The notes below the pieces were generated by a model. That model ran no database searches. It was not told where the DNA came from and worked only from the letters and a program-made list of their open reading frames with translations. From positions 1-44,585 of the forward strand of contig JAGGVQ010000016.1 of assembly GCA_021157895.1 (NCBI GenBank): a DNA stretch of 44,585 nucleotides. The letters are read 5' to 3'. Shown in pieces: positions 27,155 through 35,800 of the stretch. This stretch comes from Dehalococcoidia bacterium. Lineage in GTDB: Bacteria > Chloroflexota > Dehalococcoidia > GIF9 > AB-539-J10. Every line of letters begins with the position of its first letter. Position 1 is the stretch's first letter. Made by a program: the position numbers and the translations under genes.

Positions 27155-27385
27155 TCAGATTGGCTTGAATCCTCCGGCAGCTTGAGTGAATGGTTGCCGG
27201 TCATAGGCAGCAAGAATGATCATTTGGAAAAGGCCATTTTCAGGATCTCTCTGAATTCTTGTCTTGGTGAAAGCTTCGGGAAATGTTGTGTAAAGCTTGG
27301 CATAAGAAGGTAATTTATGCTTTGTATAGATTTCGATAGGCTTCCCTGCAAGCATTCTTGCTATCTGCTCAGACGTTGTTTGCAC
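27155..27385 (-). CDS. Small hypothetical protein (76 aa)
   Basis: GTG 27385 overlaps the end of the exonuclease gene by 17 bases, suggesting translational coupling. The sequence is soluble and mixed (SEQIARMLAGKPIEIYTKHK, later GLFQMIILAAYDRQ). No family or motif recognised. Its position, not its sequence, links it to the exonuclease and HEAT genes. Confidence 0.45.
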   Translation of the reverse strand: MQTTSEQIARMLAGKPIEIYTKHKLPSYAKLYTTFPEAFTKTRIQRDPENGLFQMIILAAYDRQPFTQAAGGFKPI

Positions 27386-27872
27386 CCCCTAATACCCCCA
27401 TCAGTATCCTTAGATTCACCACATCCTCTTCATTGTACTTCAGCAGCATAGCCAGCGCATTCCGGTCACCATTTTGATATCTCCACCACAGCATTACTGC
27501 CTCCAGTCCGCCAATACCTTTTAATTGGCGGGGAATGCCTAATTGTTGTTCAACTGACTTGAGCCCTCCATAAAGATTATTCTTCCAGCAATCATACATC
27601 AGGTCATGATGGCAATAACTATCGGTCAGGTCCATCCTTAAAGAAGCACGTATAAAGGGGAGGTCAAAACGGCTGCCGTTATAGGTATAGATTGTATTTG
27701 TACCCTTAAGAGTATTAAGGAGGTTTTCTCTAGTTATCTGCTCACCTACCAACTGAATGAGCTTATCATCTTTGCCGTTACACAGGTAAATGCCAATTAC
27801 GGTTATATAGTCATGATACAAAGATAGGCCTGTGGTTTCAATATCCAGATATGCCTTAAATACTGGATTCAC
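27369..27872 (-). CDS. RNase H-like 3'-5' exonuclease (YprB/DEDDy type)
   Basis: 167 residues with the full DEDDy set: AYLDIETTGL gives D10 and E12, TYNGSRFDLPF gives D70, and KYNEEDVVNL gives Y146 and D150. This matches the YprB-like RNase H exonuclease domain, often a single-domain protein in bacteria. It should remove nucleotides from the 3' end of single-stranded DNA or RNA with two metal ions; the substrate is unknown. GTG 27872 starts 25 bases after the HEAT gene stop, with AGGA upstream. It is probably cotranscribed with the HEAT gene and the small ORF after it. Confidence 0.8.
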   Translation of the reverse strand: MNPVFKAYLDIETTGLSLYHDYITVIGIYLCNGKDDKLIQLVGEQITRENLLNTLKGTNTIYTYNGSRFDLPFIRASLRMDLTDSYCHHDLMYDCWKNNLYGGLKSVEQQLGIPRQLKGIGGLEAVMLWWRYQNGDRNALAMLLKYNEEDVVNLRILMGVLGGANNV

Positions 27873-27897
27873 TCCTATACTTTTCCTGCTTTCTTAC

Positions 27898-28329
27898 TTA
27901 GAAAACCCCTTGATATCTACTCTTTATCTGTTTAAGAGCATCCGCCACTATTTGTTTGAGAGGTTCATCAGCATCGGTAGGCAACACACCGATGGAGGTT
28001 ATTGCCCTCTCGTCTCCAATACCTCCAAGAGCTGTTACTGCCAGCCATCTAACAGCTCCGACCTCATCCTTCAGGGCAGCAATGAGGGGTCCCTGGACTC
28101 TGGCATCTCCAGTATTTCCAAGAATCCACGCGGCGCCACTGCGAATATCAGCATCCTTATCTCTCAGGGCTTCAATAAAAGGTTTACTGGTCCTATGCCC
28201 TATATCTTCAAGAGCATCTTCCACTGCTCCCGCAACTCGAATATCATCACTCTTCATTAGCGCCTTTATCAATCCCTTAACATCATTTTTGGCTCTCATT
28301 TCCTCTATGTTTGGTTGGGATAGTCTCAT
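27898..28329 (-). CDS. HEAT-repeat (PBS lyase-like) protein
   Basis: 143 residues made of four or so HEAT repeats of about 31 residues: GAVEDALEDIGHRTSKPFIE, then SGAAWILGNTGDARVQGPLI, then WLAVTALGGIGDERAI, then a final VADALKQI. Such repeats form curved protein-binding scaffolds. GAGG lies about 10 bases before ATG 28329. The TGTGAC palindrome copy B is 37 bases upstream of the start, and the WYL regulator gene ends 64 bases upstream. Probably an adaptor for the exonuclease encoded next. Confidence 0.8.
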   Translation of the reverse strand: MRLSQPNIEEMRAKNDVKGLIKALMKSDDIRVAGAVEDALEDIGHRTSKPFIEALRDKDADIRSGAAWILGNTGDARVQGPLIAALKDEVGAVRWLAVTALGGIGDERAITSIGVLPTDADEPLKQIVADALKQIKSRYQGVF

Positions 28330-28365
28330 TTTTATAGTTCCTCATGTTCCATAGTTACATATTCC

Positions 28366-28386
28366 TGTGACACCTGTATTGTCACA
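28366..28386. promoter_or_regulatory. TGTGAC palindrome, copy B
   Basis: TGTGAC (28366-28371) and GTCACA (28381-28386) with a 9-base spacer ACCTGTATT. The sequence differs from copy A in the spacer by only one base. It lies in the short gap between the WYL regulator stop and the HEAT gene start, so it can control the HEAT-exonuclease unit. Confidence 0.65.
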
Positions 28387-28392
28387 AATTCC

Positions 28393-29370
28393 CTACTCTT
28401 TATGATAAACATCTAGCATGGCCTTGGCTGTTTCGATGATATTCTGGCGGAGTTCTGCTGGTTCCAGCACCTCTATGCTTTCTCCCCACCCCAGTATCCA
28501 GGATCGAAACTCCACCGTATCGGTGACCTTCAGGCTCATTATTACTGAGCCATCACTCTGTTTCTCTAGCACCTGTGATGGGTGCCATACTGTCTCTGCC
28601 ATTATCCGGGCCAGCTCGGGGTCAGCGATCCTCAGCCTGATGGCCTTGACTTCGTCCTCCACGACGACACCCCAGGAAGATCCCAGAAGCTCATTAGCGT
28701 CGAAGTCAGAAGGAATAGTATAGGGCTCAGAGGTTGTCTCAATGGCATCTATGCGCTCTATCTTGAATGTTCTTAGAGCTTTAGCTCGGTGGCAGTAGGC
28801 GAAAATATAGCTGGAATGCCCGACTGCCGCCGGCTCAATAAAGTAAGGTTCGATAATTCGCCCGGTTGCCTTCTCTTCCCCCAGTGATTGGTACACTATC
28901 TTAACCCTGTGCCGCGATACCCATGCCTCAGTCAGGGTTGCCAGGATACTCAGGTGTTTTTCGTTCGTGGGTAGTTTTTGCATCCAGTCTAGAGTCCTCT
29001 GAATTTGCTCCCTTAGTGAGGGCGGGACTATGGAATCCAGCTTCATGAAGGTTGAAGCTACATTGGGGTCATAGCGATGGGCATAATTAAGCATCAGACG
29101 GGCGGCAAGGAAGATGTTCAGTGCCTCGGGCAGGGTAAACTGAATGGGAGGCAGGAAGTAATTTTCCTCAATGCCGCGTATGCTGCCTTTTTCCCAGAAG
29201 GGAATATGCAGCCTGGATTCGAGGTCATTAAGGTCGCGGTATATCTGCCGGGTGCTGACATTACAAATGCGGGCCAGGTCCTTTATCTTCAAGCCCGTGC
29301 GGTTCTGGTAGAGGAGATGCTCTATCTGTATTAAACGGAGGGTGCGGTCTTTCGTCTTACCCTTGCCCAT
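28393..29370 (-). CDS. WYL-domain transcriptional regulator
   Basis: The N-terminus is a DeoR-like winged HTH (LRLIQIEHLLYQ, then LARICNVSTRQIYRDLNDLE) and the middle is a WYL domain (VKIVYQSLGEE, then IEPYFIEPAAVGHSSYIFAYC and FKIERID), followed by a WCX-type C-terminal extension with SWILGWGESIEVLEP. About 325 residues. WYL proteins are ligand-sensing regulators common in phage-defence islands (BrxR, CapW). I use Met 29370 because GGGGAGG lies 6-8 bases upstream; an ATG or alternative start 33 bases earlier lacks this. Three palindromes around its neighbours are its likely binding sites. Confidence 0.9.
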   Translation of the reverse strand: MGKGKTKDRTLRLIQIEHLLYQNRTGLKIKDLARICNVSTRQIYRDLNDLESRLHIPFWEKGSIRGIEENYFLPPIQFTLPEALNIFLAARLMLNYAHRYDPNVASTFMKLDSIVPPSLREQIQRTLDWMQKLPTNEKHLSILATLTEAWVSRHRVKIVYQSLGEEKATGRIIEPYFIEPAAVGHSSYIFAYCHRAKALRTFKIERIDAIETTSEPYTIPSDFDANELLGSSWGVVVEDEVKAIRLRIADPELARIMAETVWHPSQVLEKQSDGSVIMSLKVTDTVEFRSWILGWGESIEVLEPAELRQNIIETAKAMLDVYHKE

Positions 29371-29458
29371 TTCATTCCTCCCCGGCGGGATAGCCCTTGT
29401 CACTATTGTAGCACTCTATTTCAATAACCATTCGTAGAAAATGAAAACCCCGGGCAAA

Positions 29459-29481
29459 TTTGTGACAGAACTGATGTCAAA
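29459..29481. promoter_or_regulatory. TGTGAC palindrome, copy C
   Basis: TTTGTGACA (29459-29467), a 7-base spacer and TGTCAAA (29475-29481). It matches the other two copies in the reverse orientation (they read TTTGTGACA, 7 bases, TGTCACA on the minus strand). It lies 62 bases before the AAA ATPase start in the divergent region next to the WYL gene. A further half-site TTGTCAC occurs near 29398-29404. Confidence 0.6.
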
Positions 29482-29542
29482 ACCCCGTGTTACCCTGATT
29501 CTGGGTAAAAAGTTGATCGATAGAAAGGAGGCAGAATAACAA

Positions 29543-30907
29543 GTGAGCGAAGAAGAAGTGACCCTGGAGGACTTGGAGGAGGAAGCAGAAACAGGAATGT
29601 TATCGATGCCCGACCTCATATGGCGCAGGCGAGAGAGACTGCAGCAAAAGAATAAAGCTACGATCGAGGACTTTCTCGGTGAGGGCGATCGAGCCGATGC
29701 GGTAACCATAATGCCAAGATACTATGGAGAGCTACTGACCTGGGCCCTCAAGCGTCACCTTGAAAAAGAGGGGTGGAAAGTTATACGAGCCCTCGGCTAC
29801 CACGGGCGTAAGCCCGTGTATATAGACGTGAGCACGGACTATGATCATCACGAGAACCTCTTGAGGGATGGCCAGTTGCTGATAGAAAAGGGTGACAGAC
29901 ATTTCGTAGTCACCGTCGATATAAACCTGCAGTGGAGGAACTCAGTCCAGGTGGAGGCTCCTGCCCCCCAAAAGAAGGCGGTGGAGAGATTTGTTCATGA
30001 AGTTAAGATCATTGCTGAAAAGCAAAACTTCTACCGGGGCAAAAAGATTGAATTCGGAGGGCGCATTCACTTTCTGAATGTCAGGGATAAATCGTGGGAC
30101 AGCATCATCCTAGATACAGATGTAATGAGGGAAATAAGGGCCAATACCATCGAGTTCTTGAACAAAAGGGAATGCTGGGCGAAATATGGTATACCTCAGA
30201 AAAGAGGTATTCTCCTGGCAGGTGAGCCAGGCACCGGAAAGACAGTAATCTGTAAAGCCCTGATGGCAGAATCAGATGGAGTGACCTGCATCACCGCCAA
30301 TGCTTATGCCTTAAGTGCCGATGGATATATCACTGAGCTTTATGATATGGCAGAGGACCTGAGCCCCTGCATCGTATTTATCGAGGACATAGACCTGATA
30401 GGGCTAAACCGGGAGGAGAATCATTACCAGCATGGCCCTGCCTTACTTTCGCTTCTCAATGTACTCGACGGAGTTGAGGAGAAGCAGGAAATAATAACCG
30501 TGGCCACTACCAACAGCCTGGATGCGCTGGACAGGGCGATAACCCAGCGCCCTTCCCGCTTTGATCGCGTGGTAAAGCTCTCTCTCCCGTTACTGGAGGA
30601 ACGGAAAAAGCTGGTGAGCCTGCTGAGCCAGAAGATTCCGGTGGATGAGCCCACGCAGGATTATATCGCCCGCAAGGCAGAACGCTGTACGCCGGCGCAG
30701 CTGCAGGAGATTGTCTACAGCCTGGTTATCGAGCACGATGAAGAGTTCTCCGAATTGCCCAACCCTGAGATCAGCAAGGATGATGTTGACCACATCATCT
30801 CCAGGATAAATGGTAGGAACGGACACCGGATAGGCTTCGACCTTTCAGATAGCCGTGATGGTCATAAGGCGGGATACCTGGAAGTCCGGGGGAAAGGGGG
30901 ATGTTGA
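29543..30907 (+). CDS. AAA-family ATPase
   Basis: 454 residues. An N-terminal region of about 190 residues has no recognised domain; it starts acidic and includes IMPRYYGELLTWALKRHLEK. The AAA core follows: Walker A GEPGTGKT (227-234), Walker B CIVFIEDID (about 275-283), sensor 1 ITVATTN, and the arginine finger region RPSRFDR. The order resembles Bcs1/p97-type unfoldases. GTG 29543 has AAAGGAGG 11 bases upstream. Its stop overlaps the next small membrane gene (ATGTTGA at 30901-30907). Likely an oligomeric remodelling motor acting with the small membrane and zinc-ribbon proteins behind it. Confidence 0.88.
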   Translation: MSEEEVTLEDLEEEAETGMLSMPDLIWRRRERLQQKNKATIEDFLGEGDRADAVTIMPRYYGELLTWALKRHLEKEGWKVIRALGYHGRKPVYIDVSTDYDHHENLLRDGQLLIEKGDRHFVVTVDINLQWRNSVQVEAPAPQKKAVERFVHEVKIIAEKQNFYRGKKIEFGGRIHFLNVRDKSWDSIILDTDVMREIRANTIEFLNKRECWAKYGIPQKRGILLAGEPGTGKTVICKALMAESDGVTCITANAYALSADGYITELYDMAEDLSPCIVFIEDIDLIGLNREENHYQHGPALLSLLNVLDGVEEKQEIITVATTNSLDALDRAITQRPSRFDRVVKLSLPLLEERKKLVSLLSQKIPVDEPTQDYIARKAERCTPAQLQEIVYSLVIEHDEEFSELPNPEISKDDVDHIISRINGRNGHRIGFDLSDSRDGHKAGYLEVRGKGGC

Positions 30908-31083
30908 GCAGGCTAATGAGGTTAGTCCTGATTCCACCCCTGGTGATTGCGGTGACAGCACTGGTGATCATCGGGCTGGTGAACTTCGACCTGCTGATGG
31001 CAATAGTTCCCAAGCTCATAGTGGCAATTATCGCTGTTGGAGTGCCCATGCTCGTCGTTAAGATGATGTTTTTCCCTAAATGA
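30901..31083 (+). CDS. Small two-helix membrane protein (60 aa)
   Basis: ATG 30901 overlaps the AAA ATPase stop by 7 bases, which indicates coupled translation. The peptide is nearly all hydrophobic: helix 1 about residues 7-27 (LVLIPPLVIAVTALVIIGLV) and helix 2 about 31-56, with basic residues at both ends, so a hairpin in the membrane. Not recognised as a known family. It may anchor the ATPase to the membrane. Confidence 0.65.
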   Translation: MLSRLMRLVLIPPLVIAVTALVIIGLVNFDLLMAIVPKLIVAIIAVGVPMLVVKMMFFPK

Positions 31084-31108
31084 AATAAGTAAGAAGGAGG
31101 TGAGAGAG

Positions 31109-31258
31109 ATGAAGAACCCGAGGATATGCCCGAACTGCAAGGGGACTGGGAAGGTACCCAGGAAGGACCTGCCGCCTCTGATGAGAGGGGCGATTGGTGT
31201 TCGCCAGCATGACGAATGTCCGATTTGCAACGGCCTTGGCTATGTCGAAGGCAGCTGA
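31109..31258 (+). CDS. Zinc-ribbon protein with DnaJ-type CxxCxGxG repeats (49 aa)
   Basis: Two CxxCxGxG motifs, CPNCKGTG near residue 7 and CPICNGLG near 37, are joined by a basic/Pro-rich linker; this is the DnaJ central zinc-finger pattern reduced to one zinc site. ATG 31109 has a perfect SD AAGGAGG, with its last G at 31100 and 8 bases to the start. It ends at TGA 31256-31258. It closes the AAA operon. A role as client or DnaJ-like adaptor for the ATPase is inference. Confidence 0.7.
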   Translation: MKNPRICPNCKGTGKVPRKDLPPLMRGAIGVRQHDECPICNGLGYVEGS

Positions 31259-31288
31259 TAGTCTGTTTGGGCGAGGGAGAGAAACAGT

Positions 31289-31333
31289 GGGTGGTGGCAT
31301 CGCCTCTTTCCCGAGGGGTGGTGCTACCGCCTC
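31289..31333. repeat. Tandem GGGTGGTG hairpin repeat between convergent genes
   Basis: GGGTGGTGGCATCGCCTC (31289-31306) and GGGTGGTGCTACCGCCTC (31316-31333) are near-identical direct repeats, and each folds back (the second as GGTGGT with ACCGCC around GCT). They fill the short gap between the AAA operon and the oppositely oriented Nmad3 gene. A termination role is plausible; no U tract is obvious. Confidence 0.45.
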
Positions 31334-31356
31334 ATGTATAGTAGAAGAGGATTAAT

Positions 31357-32223
31357 TTAGTAACTCGATTGCTTGTTTATCAGTTTCGAGGCCCATTCTA
31401 TAGCTTCGGGATACTGACTCGTGTCCAGTACGAACTCTTGCCCTTGGGGCACTGTCTCTAGATATGTATAATTTCCCTCTTGACTCCATCTTTTCTGATT
31501 TGAATGACAGCTGAGCGGTTGGCGTCCGTGACTCGAATATGGATAGAACCACTTCGGGAGTCGCCAGAACGATCGAGTTTTGTTTGGCGCAGTCAGGCGC
31601 AGGCTATCATCATAATAGGGGAAAACACCAGCTCCGCGAGCGCGGCTCGCAATATGACTGAGCGAGAGAGTTCTAGTAGCCACATATATTCGGTCGTTGG
31701 CGCTGAATTGCCTCTCAACATGTGGATGATACTTTGCCCACAGGGGCACGTCGTCGCGTTTAGGGTCCCAGATATCGCCAATTTGAAGCCAGCCGTAAAT
31801 TACATGAAGGTCGGGTTCTCCTCTGACATACCGATACTTACCATTTACAACTTCGGTTTTCCGGAACCATCCAAAGAAAAGGAAGAGGTCACCTTTTGTC
31901 ACCTTTTGATCTTCCAAGTGGGATTGTGCTTTCCCATCTTGGCCAAAGAGGGGTAGCCAACCTTCACCTCTTGGTAAATATATTTCTTCATCCAGATCTG
32001 GATCAAGGTGCACAGCATCGTCACGCGTGATTTTATTATCGGTGAGATTTGAAACAATATCGCCAATAACTCCAGATGGATATCCTCTGATATGCAGATC
32101 TCTATACCTGATTTTTGATTTCAGTGGGATCGGCAATGATAGTAACCTGCCATTCGGGAGAATGGGACTTGCTACTCTCCCGTTGGAAGAATCAAAACCT
32201 TTTCTACTCAAAATTATTTTCAT
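31357..32223 (-). CDS. Nucleotide modification-associated domain 3 (Nmad3) family protein
   Basis: The N-terminus MKIILSRKGFDSSNGRVASP and the blocks PILPNGRLLSLPIP, HLDPDLDEE, GWLPLFGQDGKAQSHLEDQ, GDLFLFFGWFR and DLHVIYGWLQIGDI are hallmarks of the Nmad3 family, found near DNA-modification and defence genes. Its biochemistry is not established; an enzymatic role on modified nucleotides was proposed from genomic context. I use Met 32223 (288 residues), which begins exactly at the family motif; the frame is open 45 bases farther to a TTG. A minus-strand TATAAT near 32266 could be the -10 box. Confidence 0.85.
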   Translation of the reverse strand: MKIILSRKGFDSSNGRVASPILPNGRLLSLPIPLKSKIRYRDLHIRGYPSGVIGDIVSNLTDNKITRDDAVHLDPDLDEEIYLPRGEGWLPLFGQDGKAQSHLEDQKVTKGDLFLFFGWFRKTEVVNGKYRYVRGEPDLHVIYGWLQIGDIWDPKRDDVPLWAKYHPHVERQFSANDRIYVATRTLSLSHIASRARGAGVFPYYDDSLRLTAPNKTRSFWRLPKWFYPYSSHGRQPLSCHSNQKRWSQEGNYTYLETVPQGQEFVLDTSQYPEAIEWASKLINKQSSY

Positions 32224-32268
32224 GTTCTTAGAACAAAGCTCTGCTTTGATGTGCCATCCAAATATCAA

Positions 32269-32887
32269 TTATAGCAGAGGGATTTTTGAAATGGAATGGC
32301 CATACCCCAGTGGTTCAGGTGGGTTATACTGAAAGACACTGACAGAATGCTAGGTGATATACTGAATAACTCTCTCAAATTATCTTAGTACTATGTACTA
32401 TTCTCTCCCGTAGCTGTGTTTTGGTAGTCTAGGTGAAAACACTGAACAAAATGACGAAATGTACAATCCTCCTTAGCCTGAATTGCCTGCCCTAAGAATT
32501 ACTCTTACATGCTATGGCGTTTTGGGCTCTTTACAGTGAAATGGTTCATTGGTGTCATGATCCGAAGGTCATCGGTTCGAAATTCCAACCCTAGCCACCA
32601 AATTACTCTCACACTCGCCCGTAGGGCTGTGATGCCCTTCGGATTGCTTAGCAGCTGTCGGCAAGCATTCGCTGTTTGCTACAACTATTTTAACTTCTTT
32701 TTCCGACTGTTGATTATCAATAGCACACATCGAATTGTCCACCCCACAATAGTCAATTCATCCTAAACAATTCGAAGAGGGGAAAGGGTTGTCTTTTAAT
32801 TGACGGAGTTTTACACTAGTAGTACCCATTCATATCAAATACGGAATATGATTCTATAGAACGAAACCTATCTTATCAACTCGTGCA
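32269..32887. other. Gene-free stretch holding a degraded tRNA-like 3' end
   Basis: No supported gene in about 620 bases. At 32551-32600 the plus strand reads like the 3' half of a tRNA: GGTTCGAA with CCAACCCTAGCC and a complete ACCA end. The T stem has mismatches and two inserted bases, and no GGCTAGG acceptor 5' strand is found upstream. This looks like a decayed attachment site or tRNA remnant. The remainder is AT-rich without recognised signals. Confidence 0.45.
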
Positions 32888-35800
32888 ATGGTAGACAGTG
32901 GTACGATATCAACATGTATTGACCGATGGAGAAAGCAACTTCTTGACCTCACTGGGCGTAACCGAATGCTTTTTTACCGGAGGTCTCGCGCATCGCTTGA
33001 AATCCAACACAATGAGAGCTTCGTATGGGATAAGCTGAGCGAAGAGGCCATAATAGAGCTGGATGAAAAATCACTACTACCAGAATCAATTTCCGAAAAA
33101 GACAAACCCAGGCATCTAGAAGAAGTCTCTAAACGAATTAAACGATTGTCTGAAGTTGCACATGCTTTTCTAGATGAGCAGGGTGTCCACGTTATATATG
33201 CAGCCTTCGGTTGGCTCAACTGGGTTGACGAGAGTAAGCCTCCTATGCCTGGAGAAGACACTGTTGATCTGAGTAACGGAAAGAAAGCACGGAAAGTTCA
33301 ATCTCCTTTATTATTTGTTCCCATCTCCCTTGAAAGAACGGCCAAAGGTGTTATACGTGCCAAGTTGGAAGAGAGTGCGGTAATTGAGACCAATCTTGCC
33401 CTGGAGTCCTACTTAGATCAGCAACACGGACTGGGCATCAACTTGGACCCGGATGACAACCTTACTCCATCAATGGTTGTCAAAGCTTGGCGCCAGGTCA
33501 TTTCAAACTACGAGCATTGGAGCGTAGAGGAAAGAGAAACTGTCCTGATAGATTCATTTTCATTTAGGAAAATATCGTTGCTAAGACAGCTTGAGCGATC
33601 TATTGATCGCATTAAAGAACAGCCAGTTTTGCAGGCGCTCTGCGGAGACGCTCAACAACTGTTAGAAGCACCCCCAGTGCCTTCGTACGACGATCTTGAT
33701 GATCCTAAGATTGCTGAGCGATTAAACATAGTGGTTCCAGCAGATTCAGCGCAGATTGAGGTTTTACATGCGGTTCAGTGTGGCGCTAACTTGGTTGTCC
33801 AAGGGCCTCCTGGAACAGGAAAGAGTCAAACCATTACGAATATCATTAGTACTCTTATCGCAGAAGGCAAACGTGTACTTTTTATTGCCGAGAAACGTCA
33901 GGCGAGGGAAATAGTTGTAGAAAACCTAATAGTATGCGGGCTTGGGGATATAGTACTTCATATCACGGAAGAAGTAAGCGGCCAAAGAGGAAGGTCACAG
34001 GCCAAACGCGATATCGTTGACCAGTTGTCGGACATACTAGGACAGGGTGCTGGCACTTACACGATTGACAGAGACTACCAAGCTGATTACAGACGCGTAT
34101 GCTCTGAATTGAATCATTATACAAGAGCTCTGCATAATAGAATTGGGCCGTCATCCATATCAACTCCATTCCAGTTAATGGCGAACTGGGCTCACCTAGA
34201 TCCTGCTTTGGCGAAAGCGGTGGGTGATCCCTCGTCCTTGCCGTCAATCACGAAAGTGAATGACGTCTGGATAGAACAGGCGTTTGAATTCGCCAGTCGA
34301 ATCGATGATCTTAACGAAGATGTTCTAAACTCCACTTCTAGCCCATGGTTCGAAGCACAAATATCGGGCTGGGATTCTACAACTGAAGCAGAAATATTGT
34401 CTGCATTAAATATTCTACTTGATGCCCCTAAGCACATCACAGAACTGTTGCAACAACATTGGGCAGAAAGCAGTATAGGTAGTGAATACACATTCCAGCA
34501 ACTAGAAAACCATATCCAACTACTCACCTTGGTTGGTGAGCATTACAAAACTAAGCAAAGAACTCTGGGAATCGTTACCACAAAGTACTGGCAAACAAGG
34601 GGTGATTTCTTGCGCTTTGAAGCAATGGGTGGAACCAATGCAGATTTTGCGCTATATACGTCATTGCAACTCAAGGAACTTCTTGATGTAATTCGCAAAG
34701 CATGTGGATTAATCGCTACGCTGTTTCCCAAGTACTCAGACACAGAATCGATCACAGAACTATCTCAGTTCGCAAATCTACTCCAAAACTCCATTAGCAC
34801 GGCACCAAAGTGTGCACAAATCCGAGGACGCTGTTTAGATGCTAAAGAGATTGGAATCACTGAGTTATTACTGGAACTAGTACGACTTAGAGAGCCGGGA
34901 GAGAGCATCAAAGAGGCTCTAGAAACAACCCTCGCCAAACATTGGGCTACAGAAGCTATTGAAAGCGATAAATCCTTGCTTACCGAGGGCAGCACATTAA
35001 ATAGACTTGCAGGGCGCCTACGAGAATATGAAAGGCGAGCAACTATAAACGCGAGAGCCCAGGTGCTTAATGCAGTTGCTCCCTACCGACCGAGTTTCCT
35101 AAATGTTGCTCCTAGAGATAGTGAACTAGGTATGCTGAAACAGCAAATCAATGCTAAAAGAAGAAAGTCCCTTCGCTGGCTTTTTACGAAGGCCGCAAAC
35201 TCGATCCTCCAAATGAAACCGTGTATTGTAGCCTCGCCTTTGGCCGTGGCACAATTCCTGCAATCTGATGCATACAAATTTGATATCGTCGTATTCGATG
35301 AGGCTTCACAAATTCCTACTGCTGATGCTGTAGTCCCAATTTCCCGCGCCCGTCAGGTAGTAGTTGTCGGAGATAGTCAGCAGATGCCTCCAACCAGCTT
35401 CTTTGATAGGGCTGTTAGTTTTGATACTGAAGATGCAGATGAATTCGCCTTTGAGAGCATGTTACAGTCCTGCGACGCAATATTACCATCACTTTCACTT
35501 ACCTGGCATTACCGTTCTCAAGATGAACGTCTGATTGCATTCTCTAATCATCACTTCTATGGTGGTAGACTCCTTACATTTCCGTCAGCATGGATAGAGC
35601 GTCCCGACCTCGGAGTTAAGTTTGTCTATGTCGATAATGCCCAATATGGACGTGGGGGCTCGAAAGCAAACCCTGAAGAGGCGGAACGTGCTATATCAAT
35701 TTTGGAGGCGGAGTTAAAGTCTGACCCACAACAGGAAGTGGGGATAATCGCTATGTCGATTGCCCAAGCCGCTGAAATTGAAGCTCGACTCGAACAGAAA

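Noticed and set aside
32510-32600. Complete tRNA gene
   Set aside because: Acceptor 5' strand GGCTAGG is absent and the T stem is mismatched with inserted bases.
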